Assembly (NCBI GenBank): GCA_918807975.1
Contig: OU964932.1
Span: 1,736,001-1,800,000 of the forward strand
Direction of reading: 5' to 3'
DNA length: 64,000 bases
Source of the DNA: Aplidium turbinatum
Taxonomy: Eukaryota; Chordata; Ascidiacea; Aplousobranchia; Polyclinidae
The notes beneath the pieces were generated by a model. The model made no database searches, had not been told where the DNA came from, and saw nothing but the letters and a program-made list of their open reading frames with translations. Below are positions 11,160 to 22,921 of the stretch, piece by piece (positions within the stretch are counted from its first letter, which is position 1; each line of letters opens with the position of its first letter). The position numbers and the translations under genes were made by a program.

Positions 11160-11686
11160 TGGTCACAGCGGTAAACCATAATCTCTTCGTGGGAAAATTG
11201 TAACATAAGATTCTCGGATCCGTTCGTCTGTATGTAATGACCGAAAGAAACACTTCTTTGAAAACGTCTATTTAAAATTGTATTTTTGTAAAATTAGCCT
11301 GCGGCTATCGAAAATGAGGTGCAACGCGATACACCACTAAAAACTTGTCACTACAATCCAAACTACTTAGATTCTTAGATAAAGACGGAATTTTCGTCCA
11401 GCTGACAAGCACTAAGCAAACAGTTAAATATGCTACCAACTTTCAAGCAACTATTTTACGAATGACCAGAATACATTGCAATATCTCAAACTCACGTACG
11501 CAGTTAGTGTGACGTCATAGTGAAACATTGTGAAGTAATTCTCAACAGGTGTGATACAAGTCTTACGAACGATGGTGAAATCTTGGCTCATTTTTAGGAA
11601 AAATTCCATGACGTAATACGCTAAGATTCAGTAGACCTGAACGGTTTTTATATGACGTTTGATTAGGGAAACAATTGTCTGGAACA
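11160..11686 (-). repeat. BEL 3' LTR
   Basis: Left LTR of the minus-strand element. It begins TGGTCACAGCGG on the plus strand and ends CTGGAACA, and the ATGGG duplication lies just outside at 11155-11159. Confidence 0.9.
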
Positions 11687-11994
11687 TTGCGGCCCCTAGT
11701 TATGACAGTCTAACATGGCATAACTAAAAAAGAATTGACGACAATTGTGAGCCAATGAATAAAAACACACGATACACAAACTGTTTGAATCACTCACGTT
11801 TAAGTTAATACGCAAATACAAAGGGCATGCAAAGAATGAACAACAATAAAAATAAAACACGACGATACATGAAGTTGGTACCATAGGTACACGCAAAAAT
11901 GACGCTATATACAATGGTTGCGATAATAACCGACTGTTCTGGGCTCAGACAAGGGTCGGCCACCGCAGACAAAACCAGGCTCAAACCCTAACAC

Positions 11995-13333
11995 TTAAGT
12001 GTTCTTTACGGGGGCGAGGCACGAAATATCCCTCAACACGTAGTCTACTTTCACTTTCCCTGTACTCTCATCATAATTGCAGACGACAACTTTAGCTCTA
12101 CGAACCACAGGCTTCCCTTTCCTAATTTGTGGAACTACCTCATACACCCTTCCAAGTTGATACTTCCCACGTTTACCAATGTCTTGAAGAGAACCCACCA
12201 CTACAAGTTGACCAGGCTCCAAATTCTCGGCCATTTTTAGCCATTTTTTCCGCCCTGAAGCTCTGGCAAGTAAAAATCGATCTATTTACTCCAAAACTGC
12301 TGAGAAAGTGACAAATTGAACCGATAGTCCCTTCTTAATTGGTCACGATCATGTGGTTTCCTGACAGCACGGGTCTAAGTATGGGGTCAAAAGTGAGGCA
12401 GGGGTGATGACAGTAAAATCCCTAGGGTCGTCACTCAAAGGTACCAAAAGGCGTTCGTTCACGATCCGAACAGCACTGCCTGTGTACGTAAGCAGTTCAA
12501 TGAAATTGGGCTTGCGTATTGAAGAGTCCAGAATGTTAAAAAACGCAATTTTAAATTGTTTTACCATTGCTTCCCAAGCGCCACCTTGCGCTGGAGCATA
12601 CGGAGGTATAAATTCCCAGTTTATATTCTTCTGTCTCAGGGCTTTGTGAGATTCAGTTGATTTTATCAACTCGGGTAACTTCCTAGATGCCGCCTGAAAG
12701 GTGCTTCCATTATCGGAATAGATAGCATTAACCTGCCCACGTAATCTGTAAACCTAGTAAAAGCAAGTAAAAAATCACTCAGCGACAATGACGTAACCAG
12801 CTCAACATGGTTACGCGAGATGCCATACATGTGAACAAGAGTCCCCAAGCTTTTTTATGACTTCTACCTTTAACAAAGGTTAAAGGTCCAAGATAGTCTA
12901 AGCCGCAATCAAAAAAGGGTTTCCTATATGCAGTTGTGCGAGACAAAGGTAAATCAGACATGAGCTGCCTTATAGGCCGCACTTTCTCAATCGCACATAC
13001 ACCACAATCATTAAGATACCTCTTCACGGAGGCATTACCATTAGCGATCCAAAACTTCTGTCGCGTAGATCACAAAGTGCGCTGTAGGCCTACTCCACAG
13101 TGCGCATTTCGATTATGATGCGACAGTACAACAAGCCTAGTGAAAGGGTGTTTCGAAGGCAAAACAATCGGATGTTTTGCTTCTAGAGAGATCTCGGGAG
13201 AATTACTTAAACGCCCTTCAATGCGGATTACACCAGCGTCATCTACACAAGGTCTGTACTTTTTAAGTGAACGCAATTCTTTCAAGCGTTCCTTCTCACG
13301 TTGCGAAGCGCCAACACTACCTCGCTTTATCAC
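11995..13333 (-). pseudogene. BEL integrase region
   Basis: Minus-strand frames across this span show integrase features in order. There is a His/Cys zinc-binding start (HHNRNAHCG), a core stretch (DCGLDYLGPLTF), a catalytic-end region (PPYAPAQGGAWEAMVK) and a C-terminal Pao-type domain (AENLEPGQLVVVGSL). Integrase normally inserts the DNA copy of the element into the host chromosome. The region is broken in several places and belongs to a fossil copy. Confidence 0.8.
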
Positions 13334-13351
13334 TTCTTCAAGGGCATCCGG

Positions 13352-15254
13352 CTATAGTTTGGTCATTAAATGTACCACATCGCCATACACGCTCTTCTGA
13401 ACAAACTTCACAGCCAACTCTAAAGCACTGTTAAGATAAGAGGCGTCCAGTTTTGGCTTCACAAAGCTACGCTTTCTCGTTTTACAGTGCAAAATTTCAA
13501 CAAAAGCAACCAAATAAGCGATTCTCTTTTTCATAACATACAAAGAAGGTGCGGCCTCGATCAATCTGTGAAGGCCACCCTGTCCAACGTCAAGCGACCC
13601 CTCTTCGTCACGAAGATATAGGCTATGGACAGGTACTGAAGTGGCATTTTCTACAGATGGAATTTCTTCACACTGATAGAGAAGATTCACACCATTCAAC
13701 CACAACTCTCGAAATTCTTTCTTTGTAATAAGATTTGGCCGTGTGCCAACATCAGCTGGGTTCATATCGGTAGGGCAAAAACGCCAATCCTGGGCTCCAG
13801 ATAACAATAAAATATGCTCAACTCGACGCGTGATAAATTTATTCAAACTTAAATCAGGGTTTTTAACCCACTGCAACACAGTCCGAGAATCACACCAAAA
13901 ATATTTAATGCATTCAGGCATCTTCAAGGCCTCGTAGGCCTGGTTCACGAGTCTTGCTGTATTCAAAGCGGCAACAAGCTCTTTCCTAGCTATCGGCCAA
14001 GAAAACTGATTTTTTACAACAATGGTAGATTTACCAAAAACGAAAGACACACTAGGAACTCCATTAACCAGTCTACGTAAGTAAACAACAGAAGAAAAAG
14101 CTTGATTCGAAGCATCACTAAACCCATGTAATTGATATGAAACAACATCATCCGGACTACACACACCAGAGTTTGCAAAATGCCATCTCGGTAACGAAAA
14201 ATCCTTAAGCAGGTCCAAAGAGCGAAGCCACGACTCCCACTCATTAACAAAGCTATCAGGGACCTCGGTGTCCCAATCAAACTTGTCTATCGCCAATTGC
14301 TGAAGTATCAGGCATGCTTTTAGAAAAAATGGCGCTCCAAGGCCTAGCGGGTCAAAATTTTGTCCAAGCTGACTGAGCATACTTCGGCGCGTGTGTTTAG
14401 CTAAGGGCTTTAAGGAACATGCGATACGCATCTCGTCAGACTCGGTTTGCCACACACAACCCAATGTCTTCGCTGATGGCAAAGTCATATTTTCAGTCTG
14501 AGAGTCAATGTTACAATATCAAAGGTGAAAGCATCTCATTATCCAAATTTGACAAGACAATCATAGCCTCCTTGTTAGCACTCCACTTAACAAGTTTAAA
14601 TCCACTGCTATCAAACAAAGCGATTGATTCATGAGTGATTTGCTGAGCTTCCTCTAAGCTATCAGCCGAAAATATAAAATCATCCATGTACATATTATTT
14701 GCAATATTGCAGAGAGTTAGTTCACCAGCACCGCTGGGATTCTGCTCGATCATTTTCTTTTTAGCCAAGCAAGCGATATATGGACTACTCTTTATTCCCC
14801 AAGGGTGTACACAAAAACGAAATGGTATCATCCTACCATTTTCAAGGTCATCATCTTCAAACCACAATATACGAAACAAATCCCTTTGCGACTCAGGTAA
14901 CTTTATTTGAAAGAAGCATTTAGTCACATCAGCCATGAGACCAAATCTACCAAGCCGAAATCTAGCCAAGATATCTACCAGAGGGTTTAACAAGTCAGGA
15001 CCCGAAAACATTACATCATTAACACAAGTTCCTCGAAATTCAGACTTGCCATCGTAAACAATGCGCTTTTTTAATTGTGACGTCACAAAATATGGTAAAT
15101 ACCACTCAAATCCCTTTACATTTCCTGCTTCACCAGCACGCTTAATATGGCCATTAGATTTAAGATCCTTCATGGTGTCAGTAAAGAAATCATGAAGTTC
15201 AGCAGTGTTGTACGTTGACGCCGTCAATTTGACGGCGTCATTTGACGGCGTCAA
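13352..15254 (-). pseudogene. BEL reverse transcriptase and RNase H region
   Basis: Minus strand. The upstream part has the Pao-type RT palm with the YMDDFIFS catalytic box and FRFCVHPWGIKSSP. The downstream part continues through the RNase H region (FWCDSRTVLQWVKNP) of Pao-type polyproteins. These enzymes copy element RNA into DNA in virus-like particles. The region is interrupted and is a fossil. The upstream edge adjoins the family-A hAT inserted at 15203. Confidence 0.85.
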
Positions 15255-15794
15255 CTTTTTGTTGACGCTGAGGCTAGCGCCGTCAATTTATTTTTCAGTT
15301 GACGGAAGTGATAGCGCCGTCAACTATTTTGCTGATTTTAAGCGTCAAGCGCTATGCGTCATTTTTTGTTTTCATGGAAAATCTCGTTTCACAATAAGAG
15401 TTTCACAATGTATTCTGGCCAGCACGACTCATGCGAATTACCGGCTTTTGCGTTGGTTGCAATGGCTCCCTGGAATACATGCGGAAGAAGTTCGCCAAAT
15501 GGTGATCACCCTTGTATTGAGAACGAGGGATCAGAGACAGAAAGCGAAAAATCCAAGAATGGCATCGCGGACGTTGAATATACTTTATTTCAAGGGCTCT
15601 ATGCCCCTAAAAAGAGCGATGTTGGTGCAGTGGACCTCGTTAAAAGAGTTATTCATGCTAAACTATCACAGCACGCTTGGAACAGTGATACCTTTCCGAC
15701 TAAACGTTTTCAACTTGTTTTTGAAATACAACACACCAATACCAACCAGCGCTGCTGTGGAACGCATGTTTTCACTTTGAAAGGACAATATGCG

Positions 15795-16234
15795 CTGGGG
15801 CGCCGGAAGCGGGGGAGAGCAGGGGAAGCGGATGCCCTCCTGCCCTCAAATTTCTATGGATGGGGAGGGAAGAGGGGGCAATGATGCCCTTTTAAGGTCA
15901 TGTAAGCTACTGCACACTTTGCAATATAACAATTTATGCTATTCGCTTTTAGCCTAATTATAATGTTCTATTTTTGCCTTAAAATAATATTCACGACACA
16001 AAATTCTCCATCACAGTAAGTTATATTACATCATTATAAAATAGCATGATGCCCTTCCGTGCCATTGTTCTTTGTATAGCTGACACTTGTATCATTACTT
16101 GATAATGAGCTGATAGATGAGCATTATCGCTATATCTTATCCTAAAACTTACAAAAAAATTGGCCTTTCAGCAACAAAAGTGCCCTTTTTTCATACTCCT
16201 GCCCATCCAGTCAAAAATCGCTCCGGCGCCCCTA
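15795..16234. mobile_element. hAT MITE (GGGGCGCC ends), 440 bp
   Basis: Starts CTGGGGCGCCGGAAGCG and ends CCGGCGCCCCTA, flanked by a perfect octamer, aatatgcg (15787-15794 and 16235-16242). The interior matches the arms of the larger element at 46591-47905 in opposite orientation, so it is a deletion derivative of that family. It is nested in a hAT nested in BEL. Confidence 0.85.
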
Positions 16235-16340
16235 AATATGCGTCCCAAACGCAGCAGATTGTCAGACAAACGTTTTGAAATGCTTGTTTTTCTGCAAGGA
16301 AATAACTAATAGGCTGAGCAGCTAATTACAATACAGTCTC

Positions 16341-16665
16341 AAAACATAATCATCATCATCATCATTTTCAGCCTGTGAGAGCCCACTGCAAAGCGTAAGC
16401 CTTCCCCTTTTCATGCCAATTTACACGATTATGTGCTAGTTGGTACCAATTGGTTGTATTGCATTGTTTGTCAATGTCGTCCCTCCATCTCACTTTTGGT
16501 TTTCCTTTCTTTCTTTTGGTTTCTCGTGGTGTCCATGTTGTTAATTTTTTAGTCCATCTATTGTCCTGATATCTTGCTATATGACCTGCCCAAGACCATT
16601 TTAGTTTCTTGATTGTGCTTAATAGGCTATATCTCGTAATTTCGTTTGGTTTCTGATCCATTCGG
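16341..16665 (-). pseudogene. LINE 3' end (endonuclease-RT C-terminus), 5'-truncated
   Basis: The minus strand encodes the conserved C-terminal block of RTE/I-type LINE proteins: KLKWSWAGHIARYQDNRW, then RKKGKPKVRWRDDID and NRVNWHEKGKAYALQW. It ends in an ATG repeat tail at 16341-16355. The insertion into family-A hAT is marked by an 11-bp duplication, caaaacataat (16330-16340 and 16666-16676), typical of target-primed reverse transcription. Only the last 325 bases were copied. Confidence 0.9.
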
Positions 16666-16891
16666 CAAAACATAATACCTGCTCTTTATTCATAGCTATT
16701 GTTAGCCTGAACTTGGTTGAAATATTTCCGTTTTATGAGACGCTGGCAAAAAATAGCGCTAGAAATTAGCGCTGACGCTGACGCCGTCAATTTCTTTAAG
16801 AGCTTACGCAGTCCTTTACGCCGTAAAGTTTTTAGGCAATTCGCGCTGACGCTGACGCCGTCAAATTATTTCAATGACGCGTACAACACTG

Positions 16892-18120
16892 AAGTTCAGG
16901 TTGCTTTAAAGCTTTCTTCCTTAAAGCAGCAGCTCTATCTGACGCCAACACAAAATTGTTAGGTAAATCAATATCTTCCTTCAACGGTACAGGTATCTCA
17001 AATCGACCATCTTTCAACTCAATATTCGGTTCAACAAGTTCTCTAGCCAAAATGTCATTGCGAGACAATTCACAGGTTTCATTTTGCAAGGTCAAATCCT
17101 GAATGACTTTATTCAGGTCTGGTATTTCCATATCCCGAGACTCAATTTTACGCTGAAAGCCAGAGATGACATCCGACTCTGAAGACGTCTGCACTCTGCA
17201 CACGTTAGCAACGCTTTCATCTAAGGGTGACTTACCACCAGAGATGTACGTATACGCCGCAAATTCTACGGCGCAAACTTGCGGCGTAGACATTTTGTTT
17301 ACGCTAACGCTTGCGGCCACATTTTTTTGGATAGTTTGCGCTTGAGGGTACGCCGTAAAGTTTTCGCTGTTTTTTAGCGCATAGCGTCAACGCATACTTT
17401 TTAATGTCTTTTTTTCGCTACAACACGCCAATACTTTCCAGCGCTGCAGTTGAAAGAATGTTTTCAATGAGCAAAGACATATTGAAACCAAAACGCAGCA
17501 AAACGTCAGATGAACACTTTCAGAACCTTGTGTTTCTTTGTGGAAATTCAAAATAAAACTTGTTTGTTTCGAGTGGTTTATACCGTGTGAATGTTTGGCA
17601 CCTAGCAAACAAAATGAGTTTACGCTAGTGTATACGCAGACGCTGACGCCGCCAACTTTTTTTACAAGTTGCGTTGACGCATACGGCGTATGGTTTTTCG
17701 AACGTTTGCGTTAACGCTGACGACGTCAATATTTTGTGTATGCGCGTACATCAATGCTTACCACCACAAGCCAACCAACCGAGAGGAGTGAGTAAAGCAT
17801 GTGGTTCACTACGATTTTCACCAACACGCTCTTCTTTAGCCCACATCAAATAAGCGTTGTCGTTACCAATCAGTACATCTACAGTACTGCAATCATTCAA
17901 ATGAAACATATTCACGTCATGAAAATGACGGAAACCACTTAAATCTTGTTTATGCGGTAAAGTTTTAACATCGTCAGCCCAAGCTTGGTTAACCACCGAA
18001 GTTATATCGCAAAACAGTTCATCCGTCTCTAACAACTGGATGTTGAGTTTAACAAGGTTAGCACAAGTAGGTTTCTGACCAGCCAGAGTATCCATTTTAA
18101 ACGACGCTTTATCATACGGT
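16892..18120 (-). pseudogene. BEL protease to RT linker region
   Basis: Minus-strand BEL coding remnants (16892-17230 and 17757-18095) lie between inserted transposons. They carry no sharp motif by eye but are in the position expected between the protease and the RT of a Pao polyprotein. Fossil sequence, interrupted by the family-D hAT. Confidence 0.6.
17239..17756 (+). mobile_element. hAT MITE, family D (GAGATGTACG ends), in BEL
   Basis: Starts CAGAGATGTACG and ends CGTACATCAATG, flanked by the octamer cttaccac (17231-17238 and 17757-17764). The interior is rich in TACGCC/GACGCC words. The plus strand at about 17415-17555 keeps a transposase C-terminus (NTPILSSAAVERMFSMSK then SDEHFQNLVFLCG) and lacks everything upstream. 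A relic of the same family lies at 52917-53131. Confidence 0.85.
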
Positions 18121-18124
18121 TTAA

Positions 18125-18570
18125 AGGGCGGGGAAACCCAAATTCACTTTTTGCGAGTTTTTTGTTTCAGCGTGATGTCATTGTGTACAACATGCGTTTA
18201 AAAGACCAGACTTGATTTATGACGATTTTTGCATTACTTCAAAATACTGCATCATATATTGTTTCAATTGCATCATCTTTATGCATCATCTTATATCTGA
18301 TGCAGTATTTTAAAGTAATGCAAAAATCGTCATAAATCAAGTCTGGTCTTAAACTTTTGGCCACAACTATATGTACCTTGTGACGTCACAGCGAACAGAA
18401 TCACAGCTTGATGCGCAACGAGACCTCGCAAACGGGTATCAAACAAAAGCGGCCTTAGCGAGACGAGGGCAACAAAATTTGGATTTTTTTATTGCTAAAA
18501 CGCATGTTGTACACAATGACATCACGCTGAAACAAAAAACTCGCAAAGTTAATTTGGGTTTCCCCGCCCT
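18125..18570. mobile_element. TTAA-flanked MITE with a nested foldback
   Basis: Inverted ends AGGGCGGGGAAACCCAAATT are flanked by TTAA on both sides (18121-18124, 18571-18574). This is the target choice of piggyBac-like and Kolobok-like transposons. The terminal repeats run about 75 bases. A second inverted pair (18202-18254 with about 18297-18350, AAGACCAGACTTGATTTATG) forms an inner stem, as if one MITE had entered another. No ORF. Confidence 0.8.
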
Positions 18571-21010
18571 TTAAGGCCAAGTTTGCACACCAAATCACTC
18601 GAAACAAAAGTTAACTGCGAACCAGGATCATGCTGACAATACACCAACTTCGATTTGCCAGTCATTGGATTCAAAACACGAGCAGCAGTAACGCGGTTAA
18701 AGGCTGCTTTAACATTTCCAATCTTAACTTTACGCACAGGAACTCTGGCACCAGCATCATCTTTGCCGATCAAATCCAGAGAATCACGTGACGTCACATA
18801 AAAATCATGCAGAAGAAAATAGTGTTTCTTATCGTTGTTAGGCCCACACTTAGGACAGTTGTTTGCATGATTACAGTCCCTAACCATATGCTGGCGCAAA
18901 CAATTCAAGCATTTTCCAGCTTTTACAATAACATCTCTCCGATCTTTAGGTGTCAAGCGCAAAAAATCTTTACAATTAGAAAAAAAATGATATTCAACTT
19001 GACCCCGTGACGAACAATAAATGCATGCCGGTAGGTTTTTACTTCTGGCCTCACCACCGCGCGGTGCGCCAACAGCAGTCGAGTGCTGCGAACTACCTAA
19101 AATCACATTATCATGGGGGGTTTTACCGACGTCTGCCTAACCGGACATGAAGGCAATTTTCCTTTGCCAAACTTTAGAATCGCCCATTAGCATAATGCTA
19201 AAATCAGTCGACTTACGCGTTTCCTCCCGTACTACAAATTCGAACAAACTCTGAAAAGTAGGCTCATTAGTGCTACCATACTGATCACCTAAAAAGTCAA
19301 GATAACGCTGCTTAGCGTCAAACGGGAGTCGCTTAGCCAAATCCAAAACAAAACGTCCTTCCAATTTATCACGCTGACCATAAGCTTGCGCGTAAAGCAG
19401 ACACTGCGACAATTCATCTTTAAACTCCTTCAAATCACTTGAAGAGATCGAAGTCAATTTGCTTCCATAGCGATACTTTCTAATTTCCGGTTCTGCGAAA
19501 AGACCTCCACGAACTCCAAAACGTTGGGACAAGCGAGCTAACGACATTTCTATCCTGTCTTCTTCTGACAAGCCAGGAGTGACGGAAACCAAATTAGCAA
19601 TCGTTTGAGCAGCTGTCTTAACACAAGCTGCTTGTAACAAAGTCAAACGAGTTCCTTTAAAGGGCGAAGCTGCCATCAAGGCGTAATACGATTTTTAAAG
19701 AAGACAAATGGCATATTATTGCCATCGTAACCAATCAAGGCCGCCTTATCGAAAAACGTCCTACTATTTTGGTATTCAACAAAGCAATCCTGTTGTTGAG
19801 AACTCGATTTAGCAGGAGAAGACAAACTATATCCCTCAAGGGTCTGAGGGGGCTCAGTCACGTGCACAGCACGATCAAGATCCTCACAAACGTTAAAATC
19901 AGTACACGCGACACGCCTCTCACAATCACCCAAATTACGTGTAGCCGGGCGATCAAAACCTAGCGGTGCAGAAAACTGTGAAGGGGGCAAAACATTACTG
20001 CTGATGGCGGCCCGTGACCTGTACGCTTTGGAGGAGGAGTTCGGTATTATTCGCAGGCCTTGGCTTTAGATCCTTAGGAAGACCCTTAGCCGCGGCCCCG
20101 AGACCTCCTGAAACAGCTTGAAAACGTGTGGATTGTAGCCTACTGGACCACTTACGGATTGAACAGGTGTCTGGAAAAGGTTATCTAAATTTAACCGAGA
20201 TTGATGTTCACTTCTGGAATGCCTAGAAGATCCCTTCTTAGAGCTACGCCGGGAGCCCGCCTCTGATCGATATTCAGCTAAAGCTACCTCCTTACGTTGT
20301 TCAGCCCTCAACTGGGCGTCTTTGAGTGCAAACTCAGCCGCTCTCACTTCGGCCTCAACTTTCGCGGCGGCCTCAGCAGCTTTTGCCTCAGCTCGTATGG
20401 CCTCAGCTCTCGCAGCGGCCTCAGCAGCTCTCGCTTCGGCCTCAGCAGCTCTCGCTTCGGCCTCGGTTTGTATCTGGAGCTCTTCTCTTCTGAGCTGTAG
20501 GTTAATTTGTGCAACTATCCATGACGAGATCTCAGACATCCTAATGGTTACATTTGAGGCGCTATCCTCAGGATGTATGTCAGCATCCAACCTATCTGAG
20601 AACTTACTTTCTTTTTGTTTGAAGTTATTTTTTAACGAGTTAAATTCGGGATCTACCCTATCACAAAGTTCTGCCAAGATTGCAGAGTTAAAAATTTTAC
20701 TCAAAAGAGCATGGAAATGCCGTAATTCCTCTTCTAAAGTAGAGAACTTAGATCTAAAAATTAACAGTTCCTGCTTATCACTCAAAGAACCTAGGGCTAC
20801 AGAAAGTTCCCCAATTTGAGTTAAAATATCCCTTCTAAGATGCTGGGCCTCTCGAACTGACTTAGCTTCATCGTTACTGGGTCCCTCCCCAGAATGGCCT
20901 GCCCGACCGCAAAAAACATCATCAGGCTTAAACTCAGTCGAGTCGACGGCGGCCGAGTCCCTGTCGCCACCGAGTGTAGACATATTAAATGTTGGGGCTA
21001 AATTTAACAA
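18549..21010 (-). pseudogene. BEL Gag-like and protease region
   Basis: Minus strand. The start (near 21010) encodes a Gag-like protein with a long Ala/Glu-rich coiled-coil made of repeated AEAEARAAE units (about 20320-20490). Further downstream are Cys/His knuckles (CIYCSSRGQVEYHFFSNC and CLNCLRQHMVRDCNHANNC, about 18850-19030). After these comes an aspartic protease-like HDPGSQLTFVSS. Gag packages the RNA. The region is broken in a few places. The plus-strand ORFs here (20297-20819) are shadows of the coiled-coil. Confidence 0.8.
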
Positions 21011-21293
21011 TTAAAAAATTAAGTTACACAAACACACAAAATTATTATAGTAGTTAGGCTATAAAAAACTTAACTGCAAAGACCGTACAAATACAAAAGG
21101 AATTTAAATGCACAGTACCGTAGTTGTAGGGTTATATATATAAAGTCCCAAAGTTCCACAAAACTTGCTTGGATTCGTCCACTTGAATCTTCAAGCACAG
21201 ATCGATTGTCTTTAATCTTCTATCTTGCCAATGAATGTAATGTTGTTTTTTCTTCAGAACCAACACTAGACAGACTAACGTCTTTATTATTAA

Positions 21294-21812
21294 TGGTCAC
21301 AGCGGTAAACCATAATCTCTTCGTGGGAAAATTGTAACATAAGATTCTCGGATCCGTTCGTCTGTATGTAATGAACGAAAGAAACACTCCTTTGAAAACG
21401 TCTCTTCAAAATTGTATTTCTGTAAAATTAGCCTGCGGCTATCGAAAATGAGGTGCAACGCGATACACCACTAAAAACTTGTCACTACAATCCAAACTAC
21501 TTAGATAAAGACGGAATTTTCGTCCAGCTGACAAGCACTAAGCAAACAGTTAAATATACTACCAACTTTCAAGCAACCATTTTACGAATGACCAGAATAC
21601 ATTGCAATATCTCAAACTCACGTACGCAGTTACTGTGACGTCATAGTGAAACATTGTGAAGTAATTCTCAACAGGTGTGATACAAGTCTTACAAACGATG
21701 GTGAAATCTTGGCTCATTTTTAGGAAAAATTCCATGACGTAATACGCTAAGATTCAGTAGACCTGAACGGTTTTTATATGACGTTTGATTAGGTAAACAA
21801 TTGTCTGGAACA
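21294..21812 (-). repeat. BEL 5' LTR
   Basis: Right LTR of the minus-strand element, flanked outside by ATGGG at 21813-21817. It would hold the promoter. The sequence just inside does not show an obvious canonical primer-binding site by eye. Confidence 0.9.
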
Positions 21813-21970
21813 ATGGGGTTGTAAGCAAATATGTTTATTTGCTTTGAAATTAAAATGCAATGCATTCTACACCTAATCACCGCAAAAACGTTTTTTTATA
21901 AACTCGTTGTTAAAAATAAAGTAAACAATATCACACCAAATCAGAAGAATCGGTTTATTTAAATACAGAG

Positions 21971-21999
21971 CTTTCGCCACACAAGTGTGGCTTCATCAG
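21971..21999 (-). ncRNA. Hammerhead-like RNA hairpin
   Basis: On the minus strand a CTGATGA word is followed by a perfect 7-bp hairpin (GCCACAC/GTGTGGC with a TT loop) and then GAAA. This is the order of the hammerhead ribozyme core with stem II. The bases after GAAA do not form an obvious stem III with a UH cleavage site, so activity is uncertain. Similar motifs occur at 29373-29407 and 50757-50788. Confidence 0.4.
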
Positions 22000-22019
22000 T
22001 ATAAACTGCAACAATAATA

Positions 22020-22921
22020 AAGAATGATATACTATTAAGATGGTTATAAAATTTAATGAAAGTGTTAAAAAAAGTAGATAATATAGTAAAAAAATAGAAA
22101 AGATCAAATATTATACATAACTATAAGACTTTAGGTCAATACACTAGATAATAAGATGATAATCAACATGTAAAAATTCAAATCTATTAAAATTGTAATT
22201 GGAGAGAACTTTTAACTATAAAACTAGTTTCTACGTATTGTAGCTCCTATCATTTGTCTGACTTCTAACGATGACATAGCCTACACTATTTATTATCGTG
22301 ATAGCAAGGAATAAAAACAAACTGAACTGCTAATTCAAAGAATGTTGAGATGCAAACAAACAGTTTTGGAATTTCGTTGTTAAAACTTGTGATATCGTAT
22401 ATATTGCACTTTTCAAGTTATTCAAATTTTACCAGTAGCCTATATCTGCTTAAAACAAGTACATTTGAACTTATACTACTTAGGCTACTATCATACCACG
22501 ACGACATAGCCTACTCCTATCATACTACATCGTCATACTGTTATCAAAACATTTTCCAACTAACCCCACCCACTATTTTCCAACTAGCCCCATTAGCATA
22601 AGACAAACTATTTTCCTGAAATTTTCAAGCATGGTGCATTTGACTAAAATTTGTTTATTTCTTAGTGTTAGTTAGCTCTACTCTGCATGGAAAACGAAAT
22701 TTTGGAAAAAAAATAGACACCGATGATGTTACAGCTTTGCTTTGTCTAAATCCAGAAAATATGTCATTTGAATGTGTTTGATAAGCAAATACTGTACTTC
22801 GGGTATAATTTTTGCTATTTCATTTTAATTGTGAATGGTAGGCTACAACGAAGGGAATGAAATATAGGCCTCAGATTACTATATAGCCCCAGGTCCATCA
22901 AAACCTTAATCCGGCCCTGCT
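22020..22921. other. AT-rich repeat DNA, with a hAT end at its right edge
   Basis: No gene is seen. The last 18 bases (22904-22921) read inward as CAGGGCCGGATTAAGG, a common hAT terminal sequence, but I cannot find the partner end. Five TAGCCTA/TAGGCTA words occur in this stretch. Confidence 0.45.

Larger units (their letters stand above)
15203..16891 (+). mobile_element. Family A hAT inserted in BEL
   Basis: Ends CAGTGTTGTACG and CGTACAACACTG are flanked by a perfect octamer, aagttcag (15195-15202 and 16892-16899). The plus strand around 15715-15775 encodes a hAT dimerisation motif (NTPIPTSAAVERMFSL), but there is no complete transposase. Two further insertions sit inside it (15795-16234 and 16341-16665). 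Confidence 0.9.
11160..21812 (-). mobile_element. BEL/Pao LTR retrotransposon, broken copy with insertions
   Basis: LTRs of 519-527 bp at both ends run TG...CA on the minus strand. They are flanked by the 5-bp duplication ATGGG (11155-11159 and 21813-21817). The LTRs differ at roughly ten positions plus one small indel, so the insertion is fairly old but not ancient. Gag-like, protease, RT, RNase H and integrase regions follow in order on the minus strand. The coding region is broken in about eight to ten places. It also carries three directly inserted DNA transposons (15203-16891, 17239-17756, 18125-18570). A fossil copy. Confidence 0.9.
10874..22591. mobile_element. GGGGA-ended repeat element, split by the BEL copy
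   Basis: The left end reads GGGGAGACTGGGATTAGTTG. The right end, read inward, gives GGGGCTAGTTGGAAAATAG. The word GGGGTTAGTTGRAAA recurs internally in both orientations (11060-11095, 22555-22590). Without the BEL insertion it would be about 1.06 kb. Superfamily unknown; no transposase and no clear target duplication. The repeats at 38891-44613 and 50845-51833 have the same design with different word sequences. Confidence 0.5.

Noticed and set aside
20297-20819. Plus-strand ORFs rich in Ala/Ser (20297-20500, 20322-20819)
   Set aside because: They are antisense shadows of the Ala/Glu coiled-coil repeat in the BEL Gag-like region.
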